From Soonwooa buanensis (GTDB taxonomy: Bacteria > Bacteroidota > Bacteroidia > Flavobacteriales > Weeksellaceae): a stretch of 64,000 bases of DNA. The first letter of the stretch is position 1; each line of letters opens with the position of its first letter. Under the pieces are notes generated by a model. That model worked only from the letters and a program-made list of their open reading frames with translations, was not told the origin of the DNA and ran no database searches. The position numbers and the translations under genes are program-made. Of this stretch, positions 50,659 to 60,123 are shown one piece after another. The DNA is taken from NCBI RefSeq assembly GCF_900167905.1, contig NZ_FUYZ01000004.1, forward strand, positions 62,001 through 126,000, written 5' to 3'.

Positions 50659-51046
50659 ATTTATGATATAAAATTCTACTGTAAGAAAATGACTAAACGA
50701 AATTATAGTGGAAGACAATAATAGCTTTGTTTTCAGCATTACTTTTATATAGATTAGCTTTAGGGCTTGTTGAGGTTTTATTGTAAAGGGCTAGCAATAG
50801 GCTCTTGGTGATGTTGGTTTTTTGTAGGCTTTTGTCACCTTTAATAACTGTGAATAAACTATTTGTTATAAAATACACAATATTTATTAATACTTACGTT
50901 AAAATATTATAAAATATTATTAAAAATTTTTAGAAAACTATCGTGTAATAGTGTAAATTTGTTTCCATTAAAATATTCAATCTATTTTAAGTGAAACGTA
51001 ATGTTTTAATGAAGATTAAGTAAAAATTAATGTTGTTGTGTCCTAA
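50659..51046 (+). other. Promoter region of the capsule locus
   Basis: About 390 bases without a supported gene. A perfect -7 element, TAAATTTG, is at 50954-50961. The 86 bases from there to the first ATG would be a leader, long enough for a regulatory role. A 61-codon minus-strand frame (50693-50878) has no signal or recognisable domain and is not annotated. Confidence 0.45.
50954..50961 (+). promoter_or_regulatory. -7 promoter element ahead of the polysaccharide locus
   Basis: TAAATTTG matches TAnnTTTG. It is the only perfect element between the terminator at 50629-50658 and the first gene of the cluster at 51047. No TTG was found at the usual spacing. Confidence 0.35.
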
Positions 51047-52183
51047 ATGGAAGAAAAGATTTGGCTTTCGTCCCCCCACATGGGCGGCTCAGAAAAAAAA
51101 TATATTGAACAAGCATTTGATGGTAATTGGATTACATCTTTAGGTCCTAATATTTGTGGTTTCGAAGAAGATATACAAGATTTTCTGGGTGAGGGTGTGC
51201 ATGTTGCAGCGGTCTCGTCAGGTACTTCTGCGCTCCACTTGGCTTTAATATTATTAGGCGTCCAAGCGGGAGATGAGGTATTGTGTCAAAGTCTCACCTT
51301 TGTGGCGTCCGCTAATCCAATAATCTATTTGGGTGCGAAACCCATATTTATTGACAGCGAAGAAGAAACTTGGAATATTTGTCCGATCGCTCTAGAGGAA
51401 GCAATTTTAGACCGAATAAAACATGGGAAAAAACCTAAAGCCATAATTGCTGTAAGTCTTTATGGTATGCCCTATAAAGTCAACGAAATACAAGCTATTG
51501 CTAGCAAGTACGACATCCCGCTTATCGATGATAGTGCCGAAGCGCTTGGCAGTAGTTATAAGGGAAGAAAGTGTGGTACTTTTGGAGATTTGTCGATTGT
51601 CAGTTTTAATGGTAACAAAATAATAACGACATCGGGCGGCGGTGCATTGATTGTTAAAGATAAAGCAAAGCGTGATCGTGCTGTATTTTTATCAACACAA
51701 TCTAAAGACGATGCGCCACATTATCAACATTCTCAATTGGGTTATAATTACCGATTAAGTAACGTAAGTGCTGGTATTGGTCGTGGACAGATGGAAGTTC
51801 TTGAAGATCGCATTATGCAACGTCGTGAGAATCATAATTTTTATGTTGAGGTTTTTAAGGATATACCTGGTGTATCACTTTTGACAGAGCCTAACGAAGA
51901 TTATTTTTCAAACTATTGGTTAACTGCTATATTGGTTGATCCTAAGATAACTAATTGTAATAGAGAGACCATTAGATTGGCATTGCTAAATGAAGGTGTT
52001 GAGTCGCGGCCACTTTGGAAACCTCTGCATTTACAACCTATCTTTGAGAATTGTAAATTTTATGGAAAAAGTATTGCTGAAAATTTATTTGAGCACGGTC
52101 TTTGCTTACCCTCGGGTTCGAATATGACTATGATGCAAAAAAATCGTATAAAAGCTATTTTGCAAAATGTACTTGGTGTGTAA
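51047..52183 (+). CDS. DegT/DnrJ/EryC1/StrS aminotransferase, PglE-like
   Basis: PLP enzyme of 378 residues that transaminates a nucleotide-linked keto-sugar. The N-terminal IWLSSPHMGGSEKKYIEQAF and NWITSLGPN match the PglE/UDP-4-keto-sugar aminotransferase group. AVSSGTSALHLAL (about 54-66) binds the cofactor, IDDSAEALGSSYKG carries the conserved Asp, and SFNGNKIITTSGGG (about 185-198) holds the Schiff-base Lys. With the next gene, a 4,6-dehydratase, it could make a UDP-4-amino-4,6-dideoxy-N-acetylhexosamine (bacillosamine precursor). No acetyltransferase is adjacent within the window. Confidence 0.88.
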   Translation: MEEKIWLSSPHMGGSEKKYIEQAFDGNWITSLGPNICGFEEDIQDFLGEGVHVAAVSSGTSALHLALILLGVQAGDEVLCQSLTFVASANPIIYLGAKPIFIDSEEETWNICPIALEEAILDRIKHGKKPKAIIAVSLYGMPYKVNEIQAIASKYDIPLIDDSAEALGSSYKGRKCGTFGDLSIVSFNGNKIITTSGGGALIVKDKAKRDRAVFLSTQSKDDAPHYQHSQLGYNYRLSNVSAGIGRGQMEVLEDRIMQRRENHNFYVEVFKDIPGVSLLTEPNEDYFSNYWLTAILVDPKITNCNRETIRLALLNEGVESRPLWKPLHLQPIFENCKFYGKSIAENLFEHGLCLPSGSNMTMMQKNRIKAILQNVLGV

Positions 52184-52252
52184 ACAGGAGCTAATGTAAA
52201 GGGATTCTGTTAAAAAAAAGAAAAGTTAATTTTATTTTGCAATTAAATAATT

Positions 52253-54190
52253 ATGTTAGGAACAGGCTTAGGAAAGCGTATCTACACAGGAGATAATCTT
52301 ATTAATATTTCGGATATACGCTATTTGCCCAGATGGGTAGTCTTTATTATTGATATTTCGATATTAATAGTTTCTTTATTGCTAACCTATTTTGTGATAA
52401 TGAAAATGAAGTCGCGTCCATACGATGTTTTCAATTATACACAAGTTTCTGTAATGACTGTGGGGATCAATGTGCTCTTTATGTATTTGTTTAAAACTTA
52501 CGCAGGCGTTATCCGACATTCTACTTTTATAGATTTATTAAAAATAATGTTGTCATGTCTTTGTACAGCAGCAGTTTTATTTATATTAAACCTTTCGTTT
52601 ATTACTTTCCGTGGAGAGAAGATTTTATTAAATTCTTTTATAGCATTGTATTTTCTGATATCTGCAATGTTTTTATTTATGTTTCGTCTTGTCGTGAAGG
52701 AAGTTTTCCATTTTGCGAGAGAGATATCGAGGAGTGATCTCAAAAAACGTATCATGGTACTGGGTACTGATGAACAGTCTATAGCTATTGCAAGAGCTAT
52801 TCTTGATAATCCAAAGCTTCCTTATCATGTTGTGAGTTTCATAAGTACACAGGATAGCACGGTTGGTATTGGTCTTCCAAAAATTTTGGGAAAAACAATT
52901 GTAAGCAAGGATTGGTTTCTTAAGAATACGAAAGAGGATCTTGATATCGAAGGGGTTATCATGGTAAAGGAGTCTTTTGAAAAAGAAGCTATGGACGAGT
53001 GGATAGGCTATCTTCTCGAGAAAGATCTAAGAATATTGAAAGCGCCATCTGTACAAAAATTACGTAGTACGGATAATGCTAACTTTATTAAGACTGTACA
53101 GATAGAGGATCTACTCAACAGAAAACCTATTAGATTGGATAACGAGGAGGTTAAAAAAAGACACTTTAATCGTGAGGTTCTTATTACGGGCGGCGCAGGA
53201 TCTATTGGATCCGAGATTATTAACCAAGTTGCAAAATATTCTCCCTCTTTGGTTGTTGTTGTCGATCAAGCTGAAACACCATTGTATGAAGTCGAATTGC
53301 AGTTGCGAGAAAAATTCCCGCATGTTAAGTTTGTATTTGTACTGGCCGATATTTCGAATAAACAAAGAATAGAACCTTTATTTAAAAAATATAATTTCTC
53401 CATGGTATATCATGCTGCAGCATACAAGCATGTACCGTTGGTAGAGAGTAATCCGCAAGAAGCAGTAAGAGTCAATGTCTTAGGTTCAAAAAATTTGGCT
53501 ACGCTTTCTAGTCAATATAATGTCAACAGATTTGTAATGGTCTCTACCGACAAGGCCGTTAACCCAACTAATGTTATGGGGGCTACCAAACGTGTGGCAG
53601 AATTATTTGTACAATCTTTACAAAATCTACCAGAGAATAAGACGAAGTTTATCACAACAAGGTTTGGGAATGTTCTTGGGTCTAATGGATCAGTTATCCC
53701 ACATTTTAGAAAACAAATCGAGAAAGGCGGACCAATTACCATCACCCATCCTGATATTGTACGTTATTTTATGACTATTCCTGAAGCTTGCGAATTGGTT
53801 TTGCATGCTGGTATTATGGGGAATGGGGGCGAAATCTATGTGTTTGATATGGGGCAACCAGTTAAGATCTTAGATTTGGCTAATAGAATGATTAAACTTT
53901 CAGGTTTTGAACCAGAGACTGATATCAAAATTATTTTCACTGGTCTGCGCCCTGGAGAAAAATTGTATGAAGAGCTTTTGAGTGATGATGCAAAAACACT
54001 TCCCACTAATCATGAAAAAATATTAATATCAAAAGATCCTGTGATGAGTTTTGAGGATATTAATGGTTTGGTTATGGATATGTTAGCTAGTTTGGAGACA
54101 GATACAAAATTTGAAGCAGTTGCTAAAATCAAAACGATAGTAAAGGAATTTAAAAGTAATAATTCGGAATATGAATCGTTAGATAAATAA
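52253..54190 (+). CDS. Membrane-bound UDP-sugar 4,6-dehydratase (PglF/CapD/WbpM-like)
   Basis: Protein of 645 residues. About four N-terminal transmembrane helices (residues 25-145, for example WVVFIIDISILIVSLLLTYFVI in part) are followed by a CoA-binding-like segment and an SDR domain with ITGGAGSIGSE (about 311). The catalytic site reads STDKAVNPTNVMGATK (about 430), with Met replacing Tyr in YxxxK, a mark of this 4,6-dehydratase group. It probably converts UDP-GlcNAc to UDP-4-keto-6-deoxy-GlcNAc, the substrate for the aminotransferase upstream. It begins 69 bases after that gene. Confidence 0.92.
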   Translation: MLGTGLGKRIYTGDNLINISDIRYLPRWVVFIIDISILIVSLLLTYFVIMKMKSRPYDVFNYTQVSVMTVGINVLFMYLFKTYAGVIRHSTFIDLLKIMLSCLCTAAVLFILNLSFITFRGEKILLNSFIALYFLISAMFLFMFRLVVKEVFHFAREISRSDLKKRIMVLGTDEQSIAIARAILDNPKLPYHVVSFISTQDSTVGIGLPKILGKTIVSKDWFLKNTKEDLDIEGVIMVKESFEKEAMDEWIGYLLEKDLRILKAPSVQKLRSTDNANFIKTVQIEDLLNRKPIRLDNEEVKKRHFNREVLITGGAGSIGSEIINQVAKYSPSLVVVVDQAETPLYEVELQLREKFPHVKFVFVLADISNKQRIEPLFKKYNFSMVYHAAAYKHVPLVESNPQEAVRVNVLGSKNLATLSSQYNVNRFVMVSTDKAVNPTNVMGATKRVAELFVQSLQNLPENKTKFITTRFGNVLGSNGSVIPHFRKQIEKGGPITITHPDIVRYFMTIPEACELVLHAGIMGNGGEIYVFDMGQPVKILDLANRMIKLSGFEPETDIKIIFTGLRPGEKLYEELLSDDAKTLPTNHEKILISKDPVMSFEDINGLVMDMLASLETDTKFEAVAKIKTIVKEFKSNNSEYESLDK

Positions 54191-54198
54191 CTTTATAT

Positions 54199-54206
54199 TA
54201 TATTTG
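54199..54206 (+). promoter_or_regulatory. Possible internal -7 element before wza
   Basis: TATATTTG matches TAnnTTTG and lies 24 bases before the wza ATG, in the 39-base gap after the dehydratase gene. No TTG -33 box was seen. A secondary promoter for the export genes is possible. Confidence 0.3.
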
Positions 54207-54229
54207 CAAATTAAGAATAAAAATCGCTT

Positions 54230-55036
54230 ATGAAAAAAGTTTTCTACATGGTTTTGCTTGGTGTATTATGTTTTAATTACTCTTGTAAATCAAAAGAAAA
54301 TATTAACTACTTAAAGAATATTGAGAATGTTGCAATAGAAGCCTCTTATAGTAGTGTTAACAAGACAACTATCCAACCAGGAGATAACTTAATTATAAAA
54401 GTTAGTGCGAATGATATGGATGTGGTTAAACCATTTAATCAATCAATGTCATCGAGTGAAACCTCTCAATATTCGCAGTCGAGTACTAACCTCCCGACAC
54501 AAGCTCAAACCTCCGTTTCTGGACCAACATATACCGTTGATTCTAACTATGATATTGACTTTCCGGTAATAGGTGTTGTTAATACAAGGAGCAAAACGAT
54601 TGAAGAACTTAGTTCATTCTTAAGGGATAAGGTATCTCGCTATGTTAAAAATCCTTCGATTAATATTAAAAATACTAACTTTAAAGTAACTGTGCTAGGT
54701 GAAGTTGACAAACCTGGCTATTATATGTTGCCTGATGGACAGACCGCTACAATTTTTACAGCACTGGGCATGGCTGGTGACCTTACGATATATGGGGAAC
54801 GTGAGAATGTATTATTAGTAAGAAATGTTGATGGTCAAATGACAAAACAATATATTAATCTTACAGATGCGAACCTTTTCAATTCTGATTATTTTCAGTT
54901 AAAGCAAAATGACGTTATCTATGTTAATGCCAATAAAGCAAAACAAAACTCTTCTTGGTTTGGACCTCAGACAGGAGTTTGGATTTCGGTAGCGTCAGTA
55001 TTGGTAACAATTTTAGCCTTGGTAATTAAGAAGTAA
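54230..55036 (+). CDS. wza: Polysaccharide export lipoprotein (Wza-like)
   Basis: Outer-membrane export protein of 268 residues. The signal peptide MKKVFYMVLLGVLCFNYSC ends in a lipidated Cys at residue 19. Residues about 90-160 form the polysaccharide export (poly_export) domain (YTVDSNYDIDFPVIGVVNTRS, in parts), followed by a SLBB-like segment (VTVLGEVDKPGYYMLPDGQTATIFTALGMAGDL, in parts). A C-terminal helix (VWISVASVLVTILALVI) spans the outer membrane, as in Wza. It partners the Wzc gene that follows after 67 bases. Confidence 0.93.
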   Translation: MKKVFYMVLLGVLCFNYSCKSKENINYLKNIENVAIEASYSSVNKTTIQPGDNLIIKVSANDMDVVKPFNQSMSSSETSQYSQSSTNLPTQAQTSVSGPTYTVDSNYDIDFPVIGVVNTRSKTIEELSSFLRDKVSRYVKNPSINIKNTNFKVTVLGEVDKPGYYMLPDGQTATIFTALGMAGDLTIYGERENVLLVRNVDGQMTKQYINLTDANLFNSDYFQLKQNDVIYVNANKAKQNSSWFGPQTGVWISVASVLVTILALVIKK

Positions 55037-55103
55037 TTAAATGTTTCTAGACATTTAATTACAATTTTTTTTAGACACTGTTTAAGTGTAAAAGTAATAG
55101 AAG

Positions 55104-57467
55104 ATGGATAATCAGAAAAAAGTAGAAGAGTCAATTAGTTTGCAAGATATTATCAAACCCTATGTAAAGAAAATACATTGGTTTATTATAAGTCTATTGG
55201 TGATGATTGCATTAGCAATAACTTATATTAAGTTAACACGACCTGTATATAAGTCAGAGAGCACCGTTTTGATCAAAGATGCAAAGAAAATGTCTAGTGC
55301 GTCTGGTGATTTTGGCGTATTGCAAGGTTTGGCAGGTTTTGGTGGTATGGGGACCAATAGTATCGAGAATGAAATACAAATTTTAAAATCTAAAAAATTA
55401 GCAATAGATTTAGTTCAAGATCTTAATATACAAACAAAATTATTTGCGAAATCTGGCTTTAATAAGGTTGAACTTTATAAACAGACCGCTCCAATTCTTG
55501 TAAAAGTTATAAATGAAAAAAAAGCAAAGAAACCAACAGGTCCTTTGAATATTTCATTAAAAGGAGATAAGATTACTATAAGTTCAGAAGAGTTTAAAAG
55601 TGATATAGTTACTACGTATGGCAAGCTAGTGAGTTTGCCGTATGCTAATATTATGCTTTTAAAGAACCAAGATTTTGATAGTTCTAGTGTTAAAGAGTTT
55701 GATGATGTTGAGAATTTAACTCTTGAATATAGCAGCTTAGAGTTGGCTGTTAATGACTTACAAAAAGCTATATCAGTAGATCTTATTGATAAAGATGCAA
55801 CTATTATCGTTTTAAGTTTAATATATCCAAATAATGATAAAGCTAGGGATATATTAAATACATTAATTACGCAATATAATTTTGATGCAACTAATGATAA
55901 AAATTTAGAATCAAAAAAGACTAAAGATTTCATAGATGAGAGAATTGATTTAATATCTAAAGAATTAGGTGATGTTGAAAGTCAAAAAGAACAATTTAAA
56001 ATTAATAATGATATTGTTGATTTGATGCAAGAAGCGCGCATTAATGTGCAAAATGCAATGCAGGCCAAGACGAAAGATGTAGAAATTGAAACACAACTAC
56101 AGATTTCAAATATGTTATTAAGCGCATTAAATGGACAGAAAAATAATCAATTACTACCAGTAAATATTGGTCTCAATAATGAAGGTGCTGTTAAGATTGT
56201 CGAAAATTATAACAGATTGGTGTTGCAACGAAATAAATTGTTGGAAAACGCAACATCTGAGAATCCTTTAATACAAGATTTAGATAATCAGATAAGACAA
56301 ACTCGGAATTCTATACAAGAAAGCCTTAGCAAAAGTATTTCTTCACTTAATTTGACAAGAAATCAAGTGCAAGGTCAAGTTGGTGATTTAGAGAATAAAT
56401 TGAACAAAGTACCTCGTCAAGAAAAATTGTTTAGAAGTATAGAAAGACAACAACAGATTAAAGAGAATCTATATTTATTATTATTAGAAAAGAGAGAAGA
56501 AGCTGCTATTTCCTTGGCGATGACTGCAAATAAAGCCAGAGTGGTAGATGAAGCTTATACTTTAGTAAAACCTGAAAGTCCAAAAAAACTGATCGCTTTA
56601 GCTATTGCGGTCGTATTTGGATTATTAATTCCTTTTGCTATAATCTATTTGAGATCATTGTTTAATAATAGTATTGAGTCCAAACACGATTTAGAACGTT
56701 TGTCAAATGTGCCAGTACTATCTGAGATACCGAGATTAGTTAAGAATGATGAGCATTTGATTCAAATAAACGATGTGTCACCGATGGCAGAATCGTTTAG
56801 GATTTTGGTAACCAACCTAAGTTTTATGCTTCCTAAAAAGGAAAAGGGTAAAACGATTATGGTGACTTCAACGGTAAAAGGAGAAGGTAAAACCTTTATC
56901 TCTATTAATTTGGCTCTAGCATTAGCATCACCAAAGAAGAAGGTGTTAGTAGTAGGGTCGGATATTCGTAATCCGCAATTACAACGATATGATCCATCTA
57001 AGAAGACTGTTGCTGGTCTTACAGAATATTTGGCTGGAGGCGTTGACAATATCGAAGATATAATATATCCTAGCTCATTTGCTGATAATTGTGATATTAT
57101 TTATTCTGGTAGTATACCTCCGAATCCCACTGCATTATTGGAAAATGGTCGTTATAAAACGCTTGTTGATCATGTTAAAGAAATGTATGAGTATGTAATC
57201 TTGGATACTGCACCATTGATGTTGGTAACAGATTCTTTCCTAATTGCTGAAAATGCTGATACTACTTTATATGTTACAAGATCCGAAACGACAGATAAAG
57301 GCTTTATTGATTTTGCGAATAAAAATATTGAAAGTCATAAGGTTAACAATGTTGCTTTCGTGCTTAATGATGTGCATAAGAGTAATTTCGGATATGGTAA
57401 TAAATACGGCTATGGCTATAATGCACAAGAAAAATCTTGGTTTCAAAAATTTAAAGACAAATTTTAG
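55104..57467 (+). CDS. wzc: Capsule export tyrosine autokinase (Wzc-like, BY-kinase)
   Basis: Protein of 787 residues that joins the polysaccharide co-polymerase and cytoplasmic kinase in one chain. TM1 is WFIISLLVMIALAITYI (about 16-32), TM2 LIALAIAVVFGLLIPFAIIYL (about 496-516), with a large periplasmic domain between, including coiled-coil (for example SKISSLNLTRNQVQGQVGDLENKL-type region near 420-440). The kinase has Walker A STVKGEGKTF (about 588), Walker A' VVGSDIRNP and Walker B YVILDTAP (about 696). A Tyr-rich tail (FGYGNKYGYGYN, about 765-776) is the autophosphorylation site. It controls capsule chain length with Wza. No cognate phosphatase (Wzb) is in the window. Confidence 0.95.
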   Translation: MDNQKKVEESISLQDIIKPYVKKIHWFIISLLVMIALAITYIKLTRPVYKSESTVLIKDAKKMSSASGDFGVLQGLAGFGGMGTNSIENEIQILKSKKLAIDLVQDLNIQTKLFAKSGFNKVELYKQTAPILVKVINEKKAKKPTGPLNISLKGDKITISSEEFKSDIVTTYGKLVSLPYANIMLLKNQDFDSSSVKEFDDVENLTLEYSSLELAVNDLQKAISVDLIDKDATIIVLSLIYPNNDKARDILNTLITQYNFDATNDKNLESKKTKDFIDERIDLISKELGDVESQKEQFKINNDIVDLMQEARINVQNAMQAKTKDVEIETQLQISNMLLSALNGQKNNQLLPVNIGLNNEGAVKIVENYNRLVLQRNKLLENATSENPLIQDLDNQIRQTRNSIQESLSKSISSLNLTRNQVQGQVGDLENKLNKVPRQEKLFRSIERQQQIKENLYLLLLEKREEAAISLAMTANKARVVDEAYTLVKPESPKKLIALAIAVVFGLLIPFAIIYLRSLFNNSIESKHDLERLSNVPVLSEIPRLVKNDEHLIQINDVSPMAESFRILVTNLSFMLPKKEKGKTIMVTSTVKGEGKTFISINLALALASPKKKVLVVGSDIRNPQLQRYDPSKKTVAGLTEYLAGGVDNIEDIIYPSSFADNCDIIYSGSIPPNPTALLENGRYKTLVDHVKEMYEYVILDTAPLMLVTDSFLIAENADTTLYVTRSETTDKGFIDFANKNIESHKVNNVAFVLNDVHKSNFGYGNKYGYGYNAQEKSWFQKFKDKF

Positions 57468-57474
57468 ATAGAGA

Positions 57475-58959
57475 ATGTTACATAAAGTTTCTAGTATCTT
57501 AAATTCGAAAAGTGTTAAGGTTAACTATATTCTAAACCTTACAAGAGTCCTCTCGGGGGCTCTTATTGGTATTGTAACAATGCCTTATATAAACAAAGCT
57601 CTAGGAGCAGAAGTATTAGGTAAGGTAGAATATGTAAACACCTTGATTACTTATTTTCTTATGTTTTCGGCATTAGGTATTCCAATGTATGGTATTAGAG
57701 AGATTTCTAAAGTAAGAGATGAACCTGTACTTTTGGCACGAACAACTATTGAGTTGTTATCAATTTTAGTGATTACTACTTTTTTCTCTTACATTGCTCT
57801 TTTTGGTGTAATTTATCAATTAGATTATTTTTCTAATTATAGAGATCTAATATTAATGATGAGTATTATGATCTTTTTAACTAATATTGGAGCAGAATGG
57901 TTTTTTCAAGGATTAGAAAATCAGCTTTATATAACTGTTCGTTATGTTTTAGTTAGAATTATAAGTTTAGTAATTATATTATTATACATTAAATCACCTT
58001 CTGATTATCTTCTTTATGCACTTTGCCTAGTAATAACTGCTTGTGGTGCTAATATTTTCAATATTTATTATTTATATAAAAAAACTATAAAAGTTGAATT
58101 TGATTGGAAGAAAGTTAATGTAAAAAGGCATTTTAAGCCTGTATTGTTGATTTTTTTAGGTACAATATCTGTCAATATATATTTACAGTTAGATTATTTT
58201 TTGATTGGAAGCTTGGTGGGAGATAAATATGTTGGATATTATGCCGTTTCCAATAAGCTAATAAGATTTGTAATTGGTTTTATTACTATTATAGGGTCTG
58301 TTATGTTGCCCAAACTTTCTATTCTATATGCAGCTAATAAGGAGCAGTACCATGTATATCTAAGAAAGTCATTATCATTTATGCTGATTTTTTCGGTTCC
58401 GTTTACTGTTTACTTTTTTGTTTTTGCAGAGCCTCTTATTCATTTATTTGCTGGGAAGGATTTTGAAAATGCCGTCGTTACAATGAAAATATTATCGCCT
58501 TTATGTATTATTGTAAGCATAGCTTATTTTATGGGGTTCTTAGTACTATATCCAATGGGTAAAGAAAAGGTATATACTTGGGCTGTTGTATTATCTGCTG
58601 TTTTTAGTATTCTTATTAATTTTTTTGCGATTAGTACCTACCAGCAAAATGGTGCTGCCGTTGTTGCTGTATTATCAGAATTAATAGCTATAATTGCTAT
58701 GTATGTTTTTATTACCAGAAAGAATATGCTAAGTAATTTTTTTGACAATAATGTCTATCAGTATTTTGTGGCTGGTGCATTAATGTTGTTAACAACAGTT
58801 ATTCTCAAGAAGCTATGTGTCTATGATAATACTATTTTTTTCGTAATTAATACTTTTTTTGGTTTTGCTATATATTTCTTATTTTTGATTTTTGTTAAAG
58901 AGGCTATTATTATGGATATATTTTCGAATTTAAAGTCTAAATTTCATAATAAAGCCTAA
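57475..58959 (+). CDS. wzx: Wzx-like O-antigen/capsule flippase
   Basis: Integral membrane protein of 494 residues with about 12 to 14 hydrophobic segments and the MATE-like polysaccharide transporter layout (VGKVEYVNTLITYFLMFSALGIPMYGIREI, seen in parts, is the N-terminal Wzx hallmark). It should flip undecaprenyl-linked repeat units to the periplasmic face. The ATG is seven bases after the wzc stop codon. The gene is notably AT-rich compared with the sugar-nucleotide genes to its right, as flippases usually are. Confidence 0.9.
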   Translation: MLHKVSSILNSKSVKVNYILNLTRVLSGALIGIVTMPYINKALGAEVLGKVEYVNTLITYFLMFSALGIPMYGIREISKVRDEPVLLARTTIELLSILVITTFFSYIALFGVIYQLDYFSNYRDLILMMSIMIFLTNIGAEWFFQGLENQLYITVRYVLVRIISLVIILLYIKSPSDYLLYALCLVITACGANIFNIYYLYKKTIKVEFDWKKVNVKRHFKPVLLIFLGTISVNIYLQLDYFLIGSLVGDKYVGYYAVSNKLIRFVIGFITIIGSVMLPKLSILYAANKEQYHVYLRKSLSFMLIFSVPFTVYFFVFAEPLIHLFAGKDFENAVVTMKILSPLCIIVSIAYFMGFLVLYPMGKEKVYTWAVVLSAVFSILINFFAISTYQQNGAAVVAVLSELIAIIAMYVFITRKNMLSNFFDNNVYQYFVAGALMLLTTVILKKLCVYDNTIFFVINTFFGFAIYFLFLIFVKEAIIMDIFSNLKSKFHNKA

Positions 58960-58965
58960 ATTGTT

Positions 58966-60123
58966 ATGGTTGTTTATATCGTTTTATTTCTTTTAGTTGG
59001 ATTTGGTGCTTTACACTTTGATATATTAAAGCGTAAACATTTTATGAATCCATATTTTATATTTGTAGGTGTTTTTTGTACTTTGATGGTAGGATTACGG
59101 TATCGTGTTGGTGGAGATGCTTTAGTATACGAAGATTATTATTATCTTTATCCTGATATTAGTAATTATTTATATTTTATTGATCATAAAGTATTTCTCA
59201 ATTATCAACCTCTTTGGGTCTTATTTGTCGCGATTTGCAAAACTTTTAACTCGGATTACTATTTTTACCAATTTATGTATTCCGTTGTTTTTAACATGAT
59301 TTGGTTATGGTTTATAAAAAAACATTCTAACAATCCATTTACAGTTCTTTTTATTTTAGTTATTAACTTGTTGTATTTTTATTTCGGCTATGAAGTACAA
59401 AGAGAGATGTTTGCAATAAGTTGCTTTTTATTGGGTTATGATTCTTTCCAAAAAAATAAGTGGATTAAGTATTATATTTTTGCCATTATTGCATTTTATT
59501 TTCATATTTCAGCCACAATATTGTTTATAATGCCTTTTTTTAAATTGATAAAATTTACTAATAAGTTTATAATCATTTCAATATTGGTATCTATACCATT
59601 AATTGTTGGAAAGACTTTGTTTTATGATTTGATAAGCGCACTCTATGTGACAGAATCTATGCAAGAACGTGGGGAAGTGTATTCTAAAGTTGGATTTAGT
59701 GTTAGTGGGGTTCTGTTTTTTTATTTTTTACGTGTAATTGTATTTTTACCCTTCTTATTTTATAGTGTAAAGATAAAAAAGGGAAATTCCAATGACTGGT
59801 TATTAGCTGCTTTTCTTGTTCTTTCTTTATTATCGCAAGTTTTGGTTGGTTTTGATAGAATGCTAAATTACATTTATATTCCTATTATTATTTATTTTGT
59901 TGATTTGATATATTCGGAAATGAAATTACTATATCATGTAAAGGCGAATTTTATTAAGCTCTCGTTTCATGTTGGATTATTTGGTATTTTATTAGTGAAA
60001 CTATTTATATCCAATTATGGAAATTATCATTATTATTCCGTATTCTTTCCATATGGGAGTATATTCGAAAAGGAAAAAAATACAGAACGTGAAAATTATC
60101 TTATTAAGCTATGGAAACAGTAG
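58966..60123 (+). CDS. EpsG-like polysaccharide polymerase (Wzy type)
   Basis: Membrane protein of 385 residues with about ten hydrophobic segments. VGLRYRVGGDALVYEDYYYLYPDIS (about 43-67, quoted as VGLRYRVGGDALVYEDYY) is the characteristic EpsG motif. Such proteins act as Wzy-type polymerases that join flipped repeat units. The six-base gap from wzx and the overlap with the next gene show one operon. It is strongly AT-rich. Sequence divergence is typical of Wzy, so the function is from motif and position. Confidence 0.85.
   Translation: MVVYIVLFLLVGFGALHFDILKRKHFMNPYFIFVGVFCTLMVGLRYRVGGDALVYEDYYYLYPDISNYLYFIDHKVFLNYQPLWVLFVAICKTFNSDYYFYQFMYSVVFNMIWLWFIKKHSNNPFTVLFILVINLLYFYFGYEVQREMFAISCFLLGYDSFQKNKWIKYYIFAIIAFYFHISATILFIMPFFKLIKFTNKFIIISILVSIPLIVGKTLFYDLISALYVTESMQERGEVYSKVGFSVSGVLFFYFLRVIVFLPFLFYSVKIKKGNSNDWLLAAFLVLSLLSQVLVGFDRMLNYIYIPIIIYFVDLIYSEMKLLYHVKANFIKLSFHVGLFGILLVKLFISNYGNYHYYSVFFPYGSIFEKEKNTERENYLIKLWKQ

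Noticed and set aside
50693-50878. Open frame of 61 codons on the minus strand before the capsule locus
   Set aside because: Low-complexity, Lys/Asn-rich product with no domain or signal, in a promoter region.
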